Shown here: positions 23,358 through 36,400 of the stretch, one piece after another
How positions within the stretch are numbered: the first letter of the stretch is position 1
How the letters are laid out: every line of letters begins with the position of its first letter
DNA from: Hydractinia symbiolongicarpus
Lineage: Eukaryota > Cnidaria > Hydrozoa > Anthoathecata > Hydractiniidae
DNA: 64,000 nucleotides
Assembly (NCBI RefSeq): GCF_029227915.1
Contig: NC_079882.1
Span: 9,052,001-9,116,000, forward strand
Direction of reading: 5' to 3'
Made by a program: the position numbers and the translations under genes
The notes under the pieces: model-generated
Seen by the model: only the letters and a program-made list of their open reading frames with translations
Database searches by the model: none
Told to the model about the DNA's origin: nothing

Positions 23358-24099
23358 CGATGCAAATATGGTTGACTGGTTGGACCTAAATACGGCACGA
23401 ACAAGTTACATAAATCCGAGATTACGTCACTTGCAGACCACAGCATTGAATGTTTTAAAATATCGGCATAGTGAAGACAGCTTCACTGCATGTAGTATTG
23501 TAAACACTTTTCAATCAACTTTTTATGTGTCAAAAAAGCTATCCAGGTTAAAACTTCCGACTTTCAAGATTTGTAAAACTTATGCTCTTTTGTTCTTTTT
23601 CACAAACATTCTACTGTTCATTGAATCTCAAAATTTTATTAACGACTTTTTAAAATTCCTTTTTTTTAACATATTTTTTTCCGTTGGTGACGCTAAGGAA
23701 TATTTTGAGCGTAATGTTTTGAATATTCACGCTTAGCAAATGTTTAGGAATTCTTGTAAAGAGAAGTGTATTGCGTTTTTGTGTCATTTGATGATTCAGT
23801 TCTTTTTAAATATTATTATTTTGAATAATGTATATTTTAAAAGAAAAAAAAACGCTTTTGAAATACCGGATGATGTTTTATTGCAACCTTATAACTTTAT
23901 AGACCCTGAAATAATTTATTCGTTTATTAAGCGTGATAATTTCCATTCACTGTACTGTTTTAAGCGAAAAAGAGAGTTTGCACAAAATGTTCTGTCAGGT
24001 GTAAAAAGACCAAAATTAATGCGATTTTTTTTCTTCGCTTTATTTCATAGAAAAAGAGCCTTTTTCCATCAATCTTAATTCATCGATCAAACTGCGTTA
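23358..24099. other. 3' region of the BAK-like gene and intergenic DNA
   Basis: Long open frames here on the plus strand (23368-24078) have the composition of AT-rich UTR. They lack splice support and any family resemblance. I treat the region as 3' UTR and spacer before the ferlin gene. Confidence 0.5.
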
Positions 24100-24155
24100 T
24101 ATTTTGACGTTATTGACGTACGGCATTTATTTTGACGTTATTGACGTACGGCATT
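24100..24155 (+). promoter_or_regulatory. Perfect 28-bp tandem duplication upstream of the ferlin gene
   Basis: TATTTTGACGTTATTGACGT followed by ACGGCATT is repeated exactly twice. Each unit carries two TGACGT half-sites, so four occur in 56 bp. A TATA-like TTTAAAAG follows at 24161-24168, about 290 bp before the ferlin ATG. A promoter role is an inference from position and motif density. Confidence 0.4.
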
Positions 24156-24453
24156 TGAAGTTTAAAAGGAGCAGGAGAAAGTCGCTTGTGTAAGATTCAA
24201 GTTCTTAATTATTTTCAAAATGCAACTTATTATAATGCGGAAATTCAAAAGAATTGACGATTTTAATTACACTGAAAAAGCACTTACGTAGGAGAGAGAG
24301 AGGACAAGGAAAAATTGTAAAAAAGCCTCTTGTGTATAATAAGCTAATCAACGTATCAATATCTTCGATCTTCCTGTATTAAAAACATTACATGGAAAAT
24401 AGTTTTGTTTCTTGCTAATTTTAATTTAACGCTTTTTATGGCATTTAAAAAAA

Positions 24454-27400
24454 ATGGCCTTGATATTGAAAGATGTAGTTATTGCTAACACGAAAGGGAA
24501 GCAAGAAAAATCATTAAAAGTGTCATTTCGAGGTAAGTTTCGCACAAATTAACTTTTATATGTTGAATTTTATTTTAATTCTTGTGATCAAATTAAAATC
24601 GGTATAATCTCCATTTAAATTTGGTTACACACTTTTTTTATAAGAATCGTATTTTTTGGTTTGTGCCTCGTGAAAAAGGGCGATAGTAAATGAACAAAAC
24701 AATGTATAATACATTTTCAAAATATGCGCGATTGTATGTACCACAAAACATATTTCTTTACGCTTTCAATTTCTTCTAAAGAAATGCTATAAAAATATTT
24801 CAGATTACTCGAATTTGACAAAGTGGGTGTCTGATAATTAAGCCTTATTTATAGAATATTCTTCAATTTTTTAGGAAATTGAGCCATAATGTTTCTTATC
24901 AAAATAATTCTTACAAAAATGTGTGTAACGTAATTATTATGAAAATGTTTTCGAGAAAAATTGTTTTTAAAACAGTGCTGCATGTACGGCTTACATGTTT
25001 AAAAAGCAGGAATTCTTATTTATTGTTCGTGTGAGAATCATGATTCTTTCATGTACGCCATTAAATATATTTTTTTATCTATATCTTTTTTAATCTGTTT
25101 TATTTGGATTATTCGACATAGGTATAACTCACAGTCTCAACGCAAAAACAACGAAGGGTGAAGTTCAATTTCACGTAAGTAAACTTTTTTTTAACACAGA
25201 AAACAAATAAAAATTGTTATTTCCATATTTTAACTTATTTAATTTTTTACTACAATGGTTAATCTCTAAATTGTTTTTTTTAATAGAGACAAAATTCCTT
25301 AAATACATAATGCAGTTTCTAAACATTAATTTTGTACAAAAATTGGTTAGTTCCTCGTTCAGGACTGAAATTTCTACCTTAAGAATTTTGAAGCAATACT
25401 GAGATTTGTTTTTAATTCTTTTGATCATGTTTAACGTCCAGTTTTGTTCCCGTGATGTTTAACGTTCATTGTTGTTTCCATCATGTTTAACATCGAGTGT
25501 TGTCCCTGTCATACTGAACGTCCATTGTTGTTCCCGTCATGTTTAACGTCCAGTGTTGTTCTCGTCATGTTTAACGTTCAGTGTTATTCCTGTCATGCTG
25601 AACGTTGTCATGTTTAACTTCCGGTGTTATTCCCGTCATCTTTAACGTCCAGTGTTATTCCTGTCATGCTGAACGTACATTGTTGTTTCCATCATGTTTA
25701 ACGTCCAGTGTTGTCCCTGTCATACTGAACGTCCATTGTTGTACCCGTCATGTTCGACATCAATTGTTATTCCTGTCATGCTGGACGTCCAGTGTTCTTC
25801 CCTTCATGTTTAACGTCCAGTGTTATTCCTGTCATGCTAGACGTTCATTGTTGTTCCCGTCATGTTTAACGTCTAGTGTTGTTCCCGTCATGTTTAACGT
25901 CCAGTGTTATTTCCGTCATTTTAACGTCGTCGTTTCGTTTTCGTTTTAGGAAGTTAAGTGGACTTTATCATCTGTTATTTCAGAGTATGACTTTTTGGAC
26001 TTTGAGTTGTATCAGCACAACAAAGTTTTTAATGATAGGTGGGTAGAGTAATATTTGGTGACTTAACAAATCAGACTGCGCAACTCAACACCCCCCGCAA
26101 AAATTAATGTTTGTTAGATTTATAAAATTAGCCAAAACGTCTGTTAAGAGGGCTATAAGGGAGAGTGGGTTAAGTTATGTAGACATGTGTTTCTTCTTTT
26201 ACCTTTAAACTATTATTAGTATAATTATGTTTTAAATCTTTTGTTTTACTTTGATTCTTTACGACTGTCAGAGTGAAGGATAATGGACATTTCCTGGAAC
26301 TAATTTTAAGAAATTAATAATTTAGTTATGGACCAAACCATGTTGTTTGGATCCCCAATAATTTCTTGATTTGCAAGTAAAGTTAGTTATTACAACCTTT
26401 TATTTTATCCAAAACCGAAAGATCTTATGTCATTGAGTTATCGCGATCCTTTGACTATCGATCTGATATCTGAGTTGAACAAACCGCAATATATCTTTTA
26501 ACGCGAAGTACAAATTAATGTGCCAATAATTAACGCAATTTTTTTTCCATCCTCGCTAATTATCCGCCGGAATTATTTTATAAATTAAAACAATGATATA
26601 ACTCACGAGCAATTGCAGAAGAATTTAAAAAGCTGGTTTAAATGCGATTTAAATCATAACTTCCAGTTGGTATTTCTCATATAGATTTAGGAATACACAA
26701 ACTTCGATTCCAGGTCCTGTTGTCTCTTTTTTGCATATCGGACGGCGATTTTTTTCGTCACACCTATCAATAAGCGCGGGGCCGTTGAGAGACAAAAAGC
26801 CCTGGGAACGAGGTTGGTATTACACACCCGTTTATGCATTCTTTATCAAAAATTTTTTACTCCGTTTGAATCTCTAATCATGACGGGCAAGTATAATAGT
26901 AAAAACAAAACTTTAAATTTTTGCCACTTGTGTCGTATTTGACCGGAGTTATTTGAAAATTGACAACGCTGCGCTTTTGGAGAATACTTTCTGGGAGGAA
27001 GTTTGACCATCTCAAATAACTTTTGAATGATTTCAGCTGTAGTGATTTAACTTAGCTGGCATCGTATAGCATAAAAGAAATTGATTGGCGATGATAAAAC
27101 TTTGCTGAGGTTTGCAATTTTCCTATGACAACATGATTTTTCTGGAATCAAATGTTTTTTTTATCGCTAACCATTTTTTCGGATTACATTTAGCAACATC
27201 GTTCCCATGGAAATTCTCATTGAGCTTAAATTCAGGTCAATTTTTTTTCACGTTTTTGCGAAGTTGTTGTTATAAAATGTAATATAAAAATTTTTCTTTA
27301 CATTCAAGACAAACTCACCCAGAAATACTCGTTTATAAGAAAAATCTTCATGTACTAAAGTTTTACCACTAGTGGAAAGTATAAACTTTTGCACTTCAGA

Positions 27401-30400
27401 ATTGAAAAATAACGAAGTAAAAATTACACTCATTTTTTCGGTAGAATACAAATACTTGTCTGTCGACCATAAAACTATATTTATAATACGCGACTTTCCG
27501 TTTGTAAACCAGCTGCGAGTAGGGGCAGGCAAATACCCGTATATTTTTCGCAGGCGAACCACTAGTCCTAGGCTAGATTCGTGTAATTTAACCAACCAAA
27601 ACATTTGAAATGTCTCAACCATTGATAAGTTTGTGTATGAACAGTTACTGTACCATCAAGCATCGCATGGCGTATTAAACAACCTCGTCCCCAGGGTCTT
27701 GTCGCCCCTGGCCGTTATTACGCAGTGAAACTTCATCAACAAGCCAAAATGTCCTGGAAACGACGTTGCATATTAAAGTATCAAATCAAACTAGATTAAA
27801 ACGGTAAAGCATATTAGTTGTGAATCTTTGTAAAACGTTTTTGAACCAGTCGAGTGAAAATAATTCCTCGCGAAATTTTAAGTCGCGCGAAAATGTTAAG
27901 CATTGTGAGAATGCTTATGTTGTTTCAGAAAAAGAAATCGTGGAGAAACATATTTTTTTAGATTAATTGGGGAGTTAAGATATAATTTGAACGAAGTTGA
28001 TGATTTCACAAAAGTTTGGAATGTTGTGGAAAATTTGTTGGATAAAGATGGACATGGGTTGGAGGTAGGTTGAAACTAGATGATGAATGAATGAAAAAAT
28101 GAATGAATGAATTAATGAATAAATTAATGAATAAATAAATAAATGAATAAATGAATAAATGAATAAATGAATAAATGAATGAATGAATGAATGAATAAAT
28201 GAATGAATGAATGAACAAATGAATGAACAAATGAATGAATGAATGAAATTCATTCATTCATTCACTGTTACTACTATGAGTATACAACAACAAAGTGACA
28301 TTACTTATTAACGGAAACATTTCTTAGCCAAAATACTTTCCACTCCATTAGCAATAAAATAAGTCAGTACGTAACCATGGTAACGATATTTCCAAACATG
28401 GTAGAGTGTCTTGGTGTTTGATTTACCTTCGTAGGCGAGTATCAATTTCAACGTACAGTACACTCCACCAAGAAAAAACACGTACATTCCATTGGAAATC
28501 AGTTCTGAAAACTTGCTTGATACAAGTCATTTAACCAGCCTCACAACAAGCCAGCAAAATCTATTAGATTATGAAGGAGGTAGTTTGCATACATCGCACG
28601 AATCACTCACTACTAATGATGTTGCGTGAGTCATTGTTTTATTTTTAAACAACAACAAAAACAAAAGTTTTAATTGTTACTAACAATTTTATTATGTTTA
28701 GGTCAATAAATCCAAGAGCAAGATTTTCAGAACTTTCTATCAGTCACGAGAAGGAATGGCAGGTAGATGTCTTGCATTATTTACAAAAATTCAGAATCCT
28801 AATTTGTCAGAATAATTAACATGTTTCAATTGGAGAATGAATTGTTTTGACTTGAAAGTCAAGCTTTATGAAACTCGAGCCTAGGACTTTTCTCTCTCTT
28901 ACATCAAGAGATAAACAGGTCGAAGTTGAATGTCATGTATCCACTTCTTACTTTAATTCTTCCTTGCAATTGATAAACATTTTTATAAAAATATAATTTT
29001 CTATGTTTTATATTTTTAAATTTATTAATATAATCACTTTTTTTAAGCTCTATTTTACGTCTTATTAAGGTTCGAGTGGAGATCCATGAAGGCGACCTGT
29101 TTGGTCAAGTTTCTGACCCAGTGGTGGATATTTTTGTTGGTGATAAAAAAGAATCTACATCTATCAAACAACAGACAAACAAACCTATCTGGAATGAGAA
29201 TTTTGTGCTCGAGTTTAAACAAAATAAAGTCCGTTTTCTAGATACTGTCTTCCAATTGAAAGTATATACCGGTTAGTTCTGTTTTTTGTTCAAAAGCCCC
29301 TTTAAAATATCTACATCCTAAACTTATTTTATTAAAACCAACCAAAAACGATTATACAATCAAAAAATTTGGTGAATGCGTAATAAAAATTTTATGTTTC
29401 TTGTACTAATCAACTATGATCCACCTGAATCTAAATTTAGGTAGAAGTGTCGCAAGGAAAGGAGAGTTGATTGGTCAAGCTGAGTTCGATTTATGGACTG
29501 TTTACAAACAAGATACGCATTGCTTCAATAAAAAATGGGCTGTGCTTCAAGATGTCGGTGGATTTAGCGTCAACGGTTTGATTCTCACAACCGTTAGTGT
29601 GATCTGTGAAGGCGACAACATTTTTAATGAAAAAAGCTCAACTTCGAAGAAAGAACAAAATCACGAACGTTTATTACCAGAAGGTACAGAAGAACCTCGG
29701 GATGTTTACAAGTATTCAGTCACGATTTTTAAAGCGGAAAAAGTTCCAGCAGCTTCAGGTTCTATTCTTGGTAGCATGAAGAGAGCTTTGGGTGGCAAAC
29801 ATAACGAATTGATGGACACCTATGTTGAGGTATGTCCCTTCTTTTTGAAAAGTTTTTAATACCAGTGATAAAATGTGTAAAAACTGCAGTAAATATATAT
29901 TGCTGACATTGCAAGAAACATATCGTTTTTTCATTAAACATTGCATAGAAAATAGCGTGTAATTTAAAGACGGACGACCCCGTGGATTTTTTCAAGGAAC
30001 GACTAGTCTTGTTATAAACTTTGCATCCGATGCTTTACCATTAAAAATAACCTTGAAAAAAAGCTTGAACTTTTGTTGTAGTTTTGTGAAATTCAAAAGC
30101 AGGTCTCATGCAACTGTTGTCACTCATGAGATCGAGCTCACTGAATTTTATTTAGGTTACCTTCGGCAGTAAAAAACTTAAGACGAGCGTTGTGAAGGGA
30201 AAAGAAGATCCAGAATTTAACGAAGTGCTAACGTTTAAAGATTTTTTCCCACCCATGTTTAAACACTTTAAAATCCAGTTACGAGATAGCAATGCCATTG
30301 CGGATGAACCAATCGCAACGCATCTTATTGACGTTGATGATGTCATGCGTGCTGATGACGAAGATAGTGATATGGCTTCAGTACACTCTTTTCAGAATGA

Positions 30401-30408
30401 AGGAGCAG
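24454..30408 (+). CDS. OTOF-like: Ferlin exons 1-9 (C2A, C2B, C2C)
   Basis: Exons: 24454-24532, 25122-25174, 25950-26038, 27962-28064, 28435-28625, 28702-28762, 29070-29271, 29441-29829, 30156-30408. The start Met at 24454 opens [16 protein letters not shown], the first strand of C2A, with an A-rich context just before it. C2A continues through [10 protein letters not shown]-type sequence in exons 3-4. Exon 5 is a Ser/Thr-rich linker. C2B begins [17 protein letters not shown] in exon 7, with SDP at the first top loop. C2C begins [14 protein letters not shown] in exon 8 and ends in an acidic stretch ([11 protein letters not shown]) in exon 9. Joins: phase 1, 0, 2, 0, 2, 0, 1, 0, 1. Confidence 0.88.
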
Positions 30409-33400
30409 GTACAGAAGATGTTTTCGTGTTCTTTTTTACAAAAGGGTGTTATTTATGTATTCCTAATAAAACAAAATGTGTATATTGTTTTTAAATAATG
30501 GACGATATTATCTAAGCTTGCCCAATATAGGGTAATATAGGGCTTTGTTAACAGTTTGGTAAGTAAATGGGTGTTTACCAAGTTCGTATTTCATTACGCA
30601 GTATTTATTTTTCGTTTCAGGTCTTGTATCACTTTTTGGTCCCAGTTGGATCCATCTTTATGGTTCATCGCGTGAATACGATAGGTGGGCTTATATTAAC
30701 GAAGGGTTTGCTGAGGGGAACAGTTATCGTGGAAAGCTTCTAGTTTCTGTCGTCTGCTCCAGCATTAACAAGAATGATATGAAGGAAAGTACAAAGGTCA
30801 GTAAAACAACTGACGTCGCTTTCGCTGTAACACCGACCAAAAAGCAGTTTCTCTTATATTCAACTATATATGATGTTAGTTTAATTGATAGAAGTTTGGC
30901 AGAGAAATCTGTTATGTTCGAGATCACCATGGCGTCGAATGATCCGGCCGTTCCAGAACCTCAAGTAGACGTCAATTCTAATATCAATAATCAGAAACAA
31001 CCTTTGCTGGTGTCGACAGAATGTCCGAAGATGTGCAGAAAATTTACAAAAGCGTACGTCTCGAAAATATCTGGAACGCGTAAGTTCTGTCATCTCGACA
31101 TTGGGACGGAAAAACCAAGTTTGCACTGTACATTCTCTCACATGGAAAATACTTACCGCGCGTATCAAGCGACTATGCTTCAGAAAATCTTTTACTTCTT
31201 GGAAGACCAAAAACTAGAAATGAAAGGAAAAATGGAAGGTTTTAAACTTGATAAACTCAGGCTGCAAAAAGTCCGGAATTCACTTGATCATCATTTTAAC
31301 TTTATTATTGCTACAATCAAAACTTGTTTGAATAAAAATAACGAAATCAACGATTTGGATAAAAGGATAATGCGCTACCGCTTGGATAAATTTGTAAGCT
31401 ATTTTTCATTTATTAATCTAGTGTTCCTTGAGTACCGAGTCCTTCCATTCTTATTTTTATTCTATTTTAACCCACCCCCTGCGCTTACTCCGTTATTTAT
31501 TAATTTATCGAAATGAGCAAAGTGCAAGTAGTTTGTAGAAAACTCCCTAAACATTTAACAAGATTCAACAAGGTTTTTATTAGATTTTTGTAATTTCTGT
31601 TTAATTCCACCCCTCTCTCCCCCCCCCCCACCATCCCCACAGAAAGTTTGCATTGTTTTCCTATATGATTTATTTTTACGAATGCTGAGTGGACGAGCAA
31701 AATACAGAAATATGCTATCAGATGCAAGCAAACCAACTATAGGCATAATAAGTATAATTATCCCCTTGAAACTGTACCTTTTCTTGTTTTAGAAACTTCT
31801 AAACAAGAAGATGTACGCTTTAATGGAGAAGGTAAGTGATATGGTATCGTTGATTGAAGCGTATACCACTCTCGAAAAAGAAATGGCAACATTAATGAAT
31901 GATCCACAGCACTCCCTCCCCGATGTTATTATTTGGATGATTAGTGGAGGCAAAAGGATGGCCTACGCACGCATTCCTGCCATGGAGATACTGCATTGTG
32001 ATGATGATTTCAAAAGTGGGGTGAATTGTGGCATTCTCCAGACGGTTTTTCTTCGCTCTCCTTCGCATAGCAGTGCAGACAGATATGAGAAATCAATTCA
32101 AGCAAAAATGGAGATTCGAATGTGGTTAGGTTATTATCCTAACGACGACGAAGATCAGATTTATCTTACAAACGCCCCCAGAGGTTACACTTTGCCTTCT
32201 CACGAAAGAAAATTTCCGCCATATTTAATTTATGAAGACTTGAATAAATACACGTTGCGGGCGCACATGTATCAAGCTAGGGCGGTTCTTGGCTCCGATG
32301 CGTCAGGTTTATCGGATCCATTTGCCCGCGTTTTATTCGGACGTTATCTTGAAAAAACTAGGGTTATTCCACAAACAAGAACGCCGGTATGGGATCAAAT
32401 GTTTACCTTTAAAGACATCACACTTTATGGTGACGTTGATGACGTAATAGCGCGACCTCCTGTCATTTTGATTGACGTGTTTGATGAAGACATAGATGAC
32501 GATGAAGAGTTTCTTGGTCGCACGGTAGCTCAGCCAACGTTTATACAGAGTGGTTTATATGTTCCAGCCGAATTGCAGTGGTATCCTATTATGATGGGCG
32601 ATGAGCAAGTTGGCGAAATACTTGCAGCTTTTGAGCTATTTCCAGTATGTGTTTCATTTTGTGAATATAATTATGTTATATTTCCTAGTTATCTAGTTGC
32701 TATTCATTTTTTATTTAGTCCACTGCTAAAAACATCCCTCTAGAGCCTTCAATTGTTTCCAGGCGTGGATATGCCTTTTACCCAATTCCTGACGCCATTA
32801 GACCTAAAATGGAGTCTTATCGCGTCGAGGTAATAAAATATTATTTTTTTTATTTACAGTTGTTACTGGTTTCTGGGTGTTTGTTGATTTATATGTTGTT
32901 GTTTTTTTTAAATTAGATGCTGTTTTGGGGTGTTCGAGAAATGAAACGGTTGCATGCTTTGAAGGTTATGAAACCGCAAATTCTCGCAGACATTGCTCAC
33001 GACGTTAAACTTGTGTCTGATAGGAAAAAACATCGTAAAATTCGGTCAAAAATTTGTCCTAATGCTCTGAAAAATCCAAACTTTCCAGACCAAGTGGTTT
33101 TATTCGATGTGGTATGTGGTGATATATTTCGTTTTATGTTTTTTTTGTACCCATTTTTATTTCGCTTTATACCATACAAAATCCGTGATAAAACTTAATA
33201 AAACGATAATAACAGTTATATTTAAATAAGTCACTTAATAGAATGTTGTTTATGCGTCTCCCACAATGGTATTCACTTCATTCAAATGTTTTGAACTTTT
33301 CTCTTTAAAGGAACTCCCGGCGATGGAGAATTTTTTACCAACTCTTACCCTTAAAGTCTATGAGCATCGGAGGTTCGGAAGATCATATTTGGTTGGCACG

Positions 33401-36400
33401 TATACAAGCAATTCACTGAAAGAATTTTTTTGTACTGATGTTCAAAAATATTTAAGAGAAAAACGTAAGATTCTTAACAAAATATGTGCAAAGCAAAATT
33501 GTACCATAGATGATTTTGTTGCAAATTGCATGATAATTTTGACTTAAAGATCACACGAAAGATGGCTGCACCCATACAAATTGGTCGATAAAAAGGTAAA
33601 AAGCATTAATGGTGCCACAGTGAAAACTATCTATCATACCATTTGCATGATAAAACCATCTATCATACCATTTGCATGGTAAAAAACCATCTATCATGTG
33701 ATTTGTAAGGCAAAAACTATCTATGTTTAAATGTTGTAAGACCTATCAATGTCTCAAACAGAATGAGGAAAGCGAACAAATGGCAAATAAATAAATCGTT
33801 CAATTGAGAAAGTTAAAACTTTCATATCGAATACTTAACTTGCTTAGTTTGGAGTGTTGCAACTTTCCAAGTGAGTGTTTCATCCTTTAAAAAGAATGCG
33901 TTTCTCTCTTTCAGGAGGATGCGTTTCTTCCTTCCAGGAGAATGCGTTATTTCCTTCTAGGTGGATGCGTTTCTTCTTTCCAGAAGGATGTGTTTTTTCT
34001 TTTCAGAAGAATGCGTTTCTTCCTTCCAGGAGAATGAGTTTCTTTTTTCCAGGTGGATGCGTTTCTTCTTTCTAGAAGCATACTTCTTCTTTTCAGAAGC
34101 AAACTTATCGCCTTCTACGCTAATGGTAAAAGACAAACCGACAAAAAGCCAAGATCAGAAGTCGACGAAAGACAAGGTATACGTTTTTACTTGCAGCCTT
34201 GTTTGAAAGCGTAGTTTGAAATGTTGAAAAACTTTTTCCTATTTTATGAAAAATGGGTTAGCAATCACGACAAATTATTTTCAATTTTTAGTCACATGAA
34301 AAGGCAGACACGCCTACGTTAAAGAAGAAATCTGCTGATGTTTCTGCTGACGGGACGGCTTTTAATTGGTGGACGAGATATTACGCTTCGATAGCTGATT
34401 TAGTTGACGAAGAGCGCGATCAGACATCTGATGAAAAACACGTTTTGAGGATCACCGTATGATTTTTTCTAATCCCACAAAATTGTTAACTCCTTCCTTT
34501 CTTTTTTCAACCTCGTTCCCAGGACCACTTTTCGCTTTTGATATTGGAAACATCGCATTTCACCCATTGAGGATTTTCAAACAAATTGTCGAGTTTTGTT
34601 AACCATTACTGAGCAGAATCAAAACCGGAATAGTCATTTCTAAGATATTGATATTGTATGTGTGAAAGTGAACAATAATATACGCTTCTTCACAATGCTA
34701 TATACATGTGAACAGTTATTTATCTCTGGCCCATGTTAGGTGCCTCTAGACAAAATTTTGACTTATAGATATTCAACCATGAGTTGGAGAAGGAGTTCAA
34801 TAATTTCAATGACTTTATAATGTCTTTTCCTATTCATCATGGCAAGCATAACACCCAAGTTGGCTCATCAGAGAATGAGAAAAACAAGAAAGGAAAAATT
34901 AAAGTAAGTTAAACCAAGAAACCTCCATGATTAAACAGGATTACAAAAATATGATTGCGGATAGAATCAATATCCATATTAGAACGCTCGCCGTTTAACC
35001 GTCCCTCTGTGTGTGACTTGCAAAGGAGAAGATTAACTCTTCTTCACGGATCCTCTGTTAATGCTTGAGTTTATAGCTATTAAAAAAAACAGTTAGGGAA
35101 ATGTATTTGGTCCGTTTTGTTTACTTTAGTGAAAATATTATATTTGAAACGTTTCATTTTCTAGGGAGCTGTACGCATTTGGAAGAAAAGTTTGTTACGA
35201 AATGCTAATATGTTAACGAATGGTCCTTACGGAACGTTTTACAACCTTCCATCGAACGACCCTTTTAAAATTCTAGTGCGAGTTTACTGTGTCGCTGTAA
35301 GTAACTAGGCTATTTGTTGTACAACATCTCACCTATTCGTATTATAAACTTGCTTTCTATGTTCTAGGCTAAGCATTTATTCCCGAAGGATTTTTCTGGA
35401 AAAGTAAGTGACGTGACTTCATCTTTTCATTAGTCACTTTGTTATGGTTTTAGCTTATTCTTTTATAGTATCAGAATTATTTGCTTTGGAAAAGCTTCTT
35501 AGTTGTTGTGGAAAAACCTTTTGTACATTTAATAGCGATCTTGTGAAAAAAGGACGGGACCATCTACGACGGAGAAAATATTATTATTTTCTCAATGCGC
35601 ATGTGTAGATCAGGGTAAACCCGCTCAAAAACAAAGTTGACTTTCTCTCTTCGACGCAAATAGAATTAGTTAAGATGTGGGTAGAACGTCGGATATTTTA
35701 ACCAAGTAAAAATGCCATTTAAGATAGTGCTGATTAAAGCACACAAAAAAGCGAAAATAAAGTAAATAAGTTTTTGTTCTAAATTTTGTGTTGACTTGTT
35801 CTCAGTGTCGAATTTTTTTGCAATTTTGACAGTAGCCATATTTTTTTTGATTTTATTTTTTGTTCGCTATCGTTTCGTTATTCGTAATCAATTTTTTGGC
35901 GCCTCTTACATATGACGTGCTTTCATGAAAAGTCAACGACAACGCCGTTGCAGATAGTCCCTGTTCATGTCGACATTTTTAATTTAATGCGCGGTCAGGG
36001 ACCTAAGGCAAAGTAAATGTACACAAAGATTTGTTTTGGTGTGCACTGCAAGAAAAGAAGGCTAGAAGAAACCAATTTTATCGTAAAGAAAGCTATCGGA
36101 CTGGTGCATAAACTCTCCAAAACAACACCCTCCGTCATCACCCATTCGTGTTCACGTACTTGAATACCAAATAAATGGTCAAATTTGACCTTTGCTAACC
36201 GTAATATAACCTGTGTGAAAAAGAGTGTAAACTTTCCACAAAAGGTTATTTTTTAAAAAAAATTAGTTATGTAATAAGTTGCATTGTTTCATCTTGTAGG
36301 CTGATCCATTTTTGGTGGTGAAACTTGGTGATAAAAGAATTTCCGATTCTGACAATCATGAGACGGGAACGCTACAACCTGAGTTCGGAAGGCATGCTGT

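Noticed and set aside
23368-24078. Two consecutive plus-strand frames of 122 and 112 codons after the BAK-like stop
   Set aside because: Phe/Asn/Lys-rich AT-driven translations with no splice support; best read as 3' UTR and spacer.
25605-25949. Cys-rich repetitive frame over the 28-bp minisatellite
   Set aside because: The Cys-rich repeats follow directly from the DNA repeat, and the region lies within a ferlin intron.
27975-28257. Minus-strand frames of Ser-Phe-Ile-His repeats
   Set aside because: Translation of a GAAT microsatellite; not a gene.
33875-34206. Open frames across the 23-bp array
   Set aside because: They are intronic repeat translations; the ferlin exon begins at 34097 in a frame set by the flanking exons.
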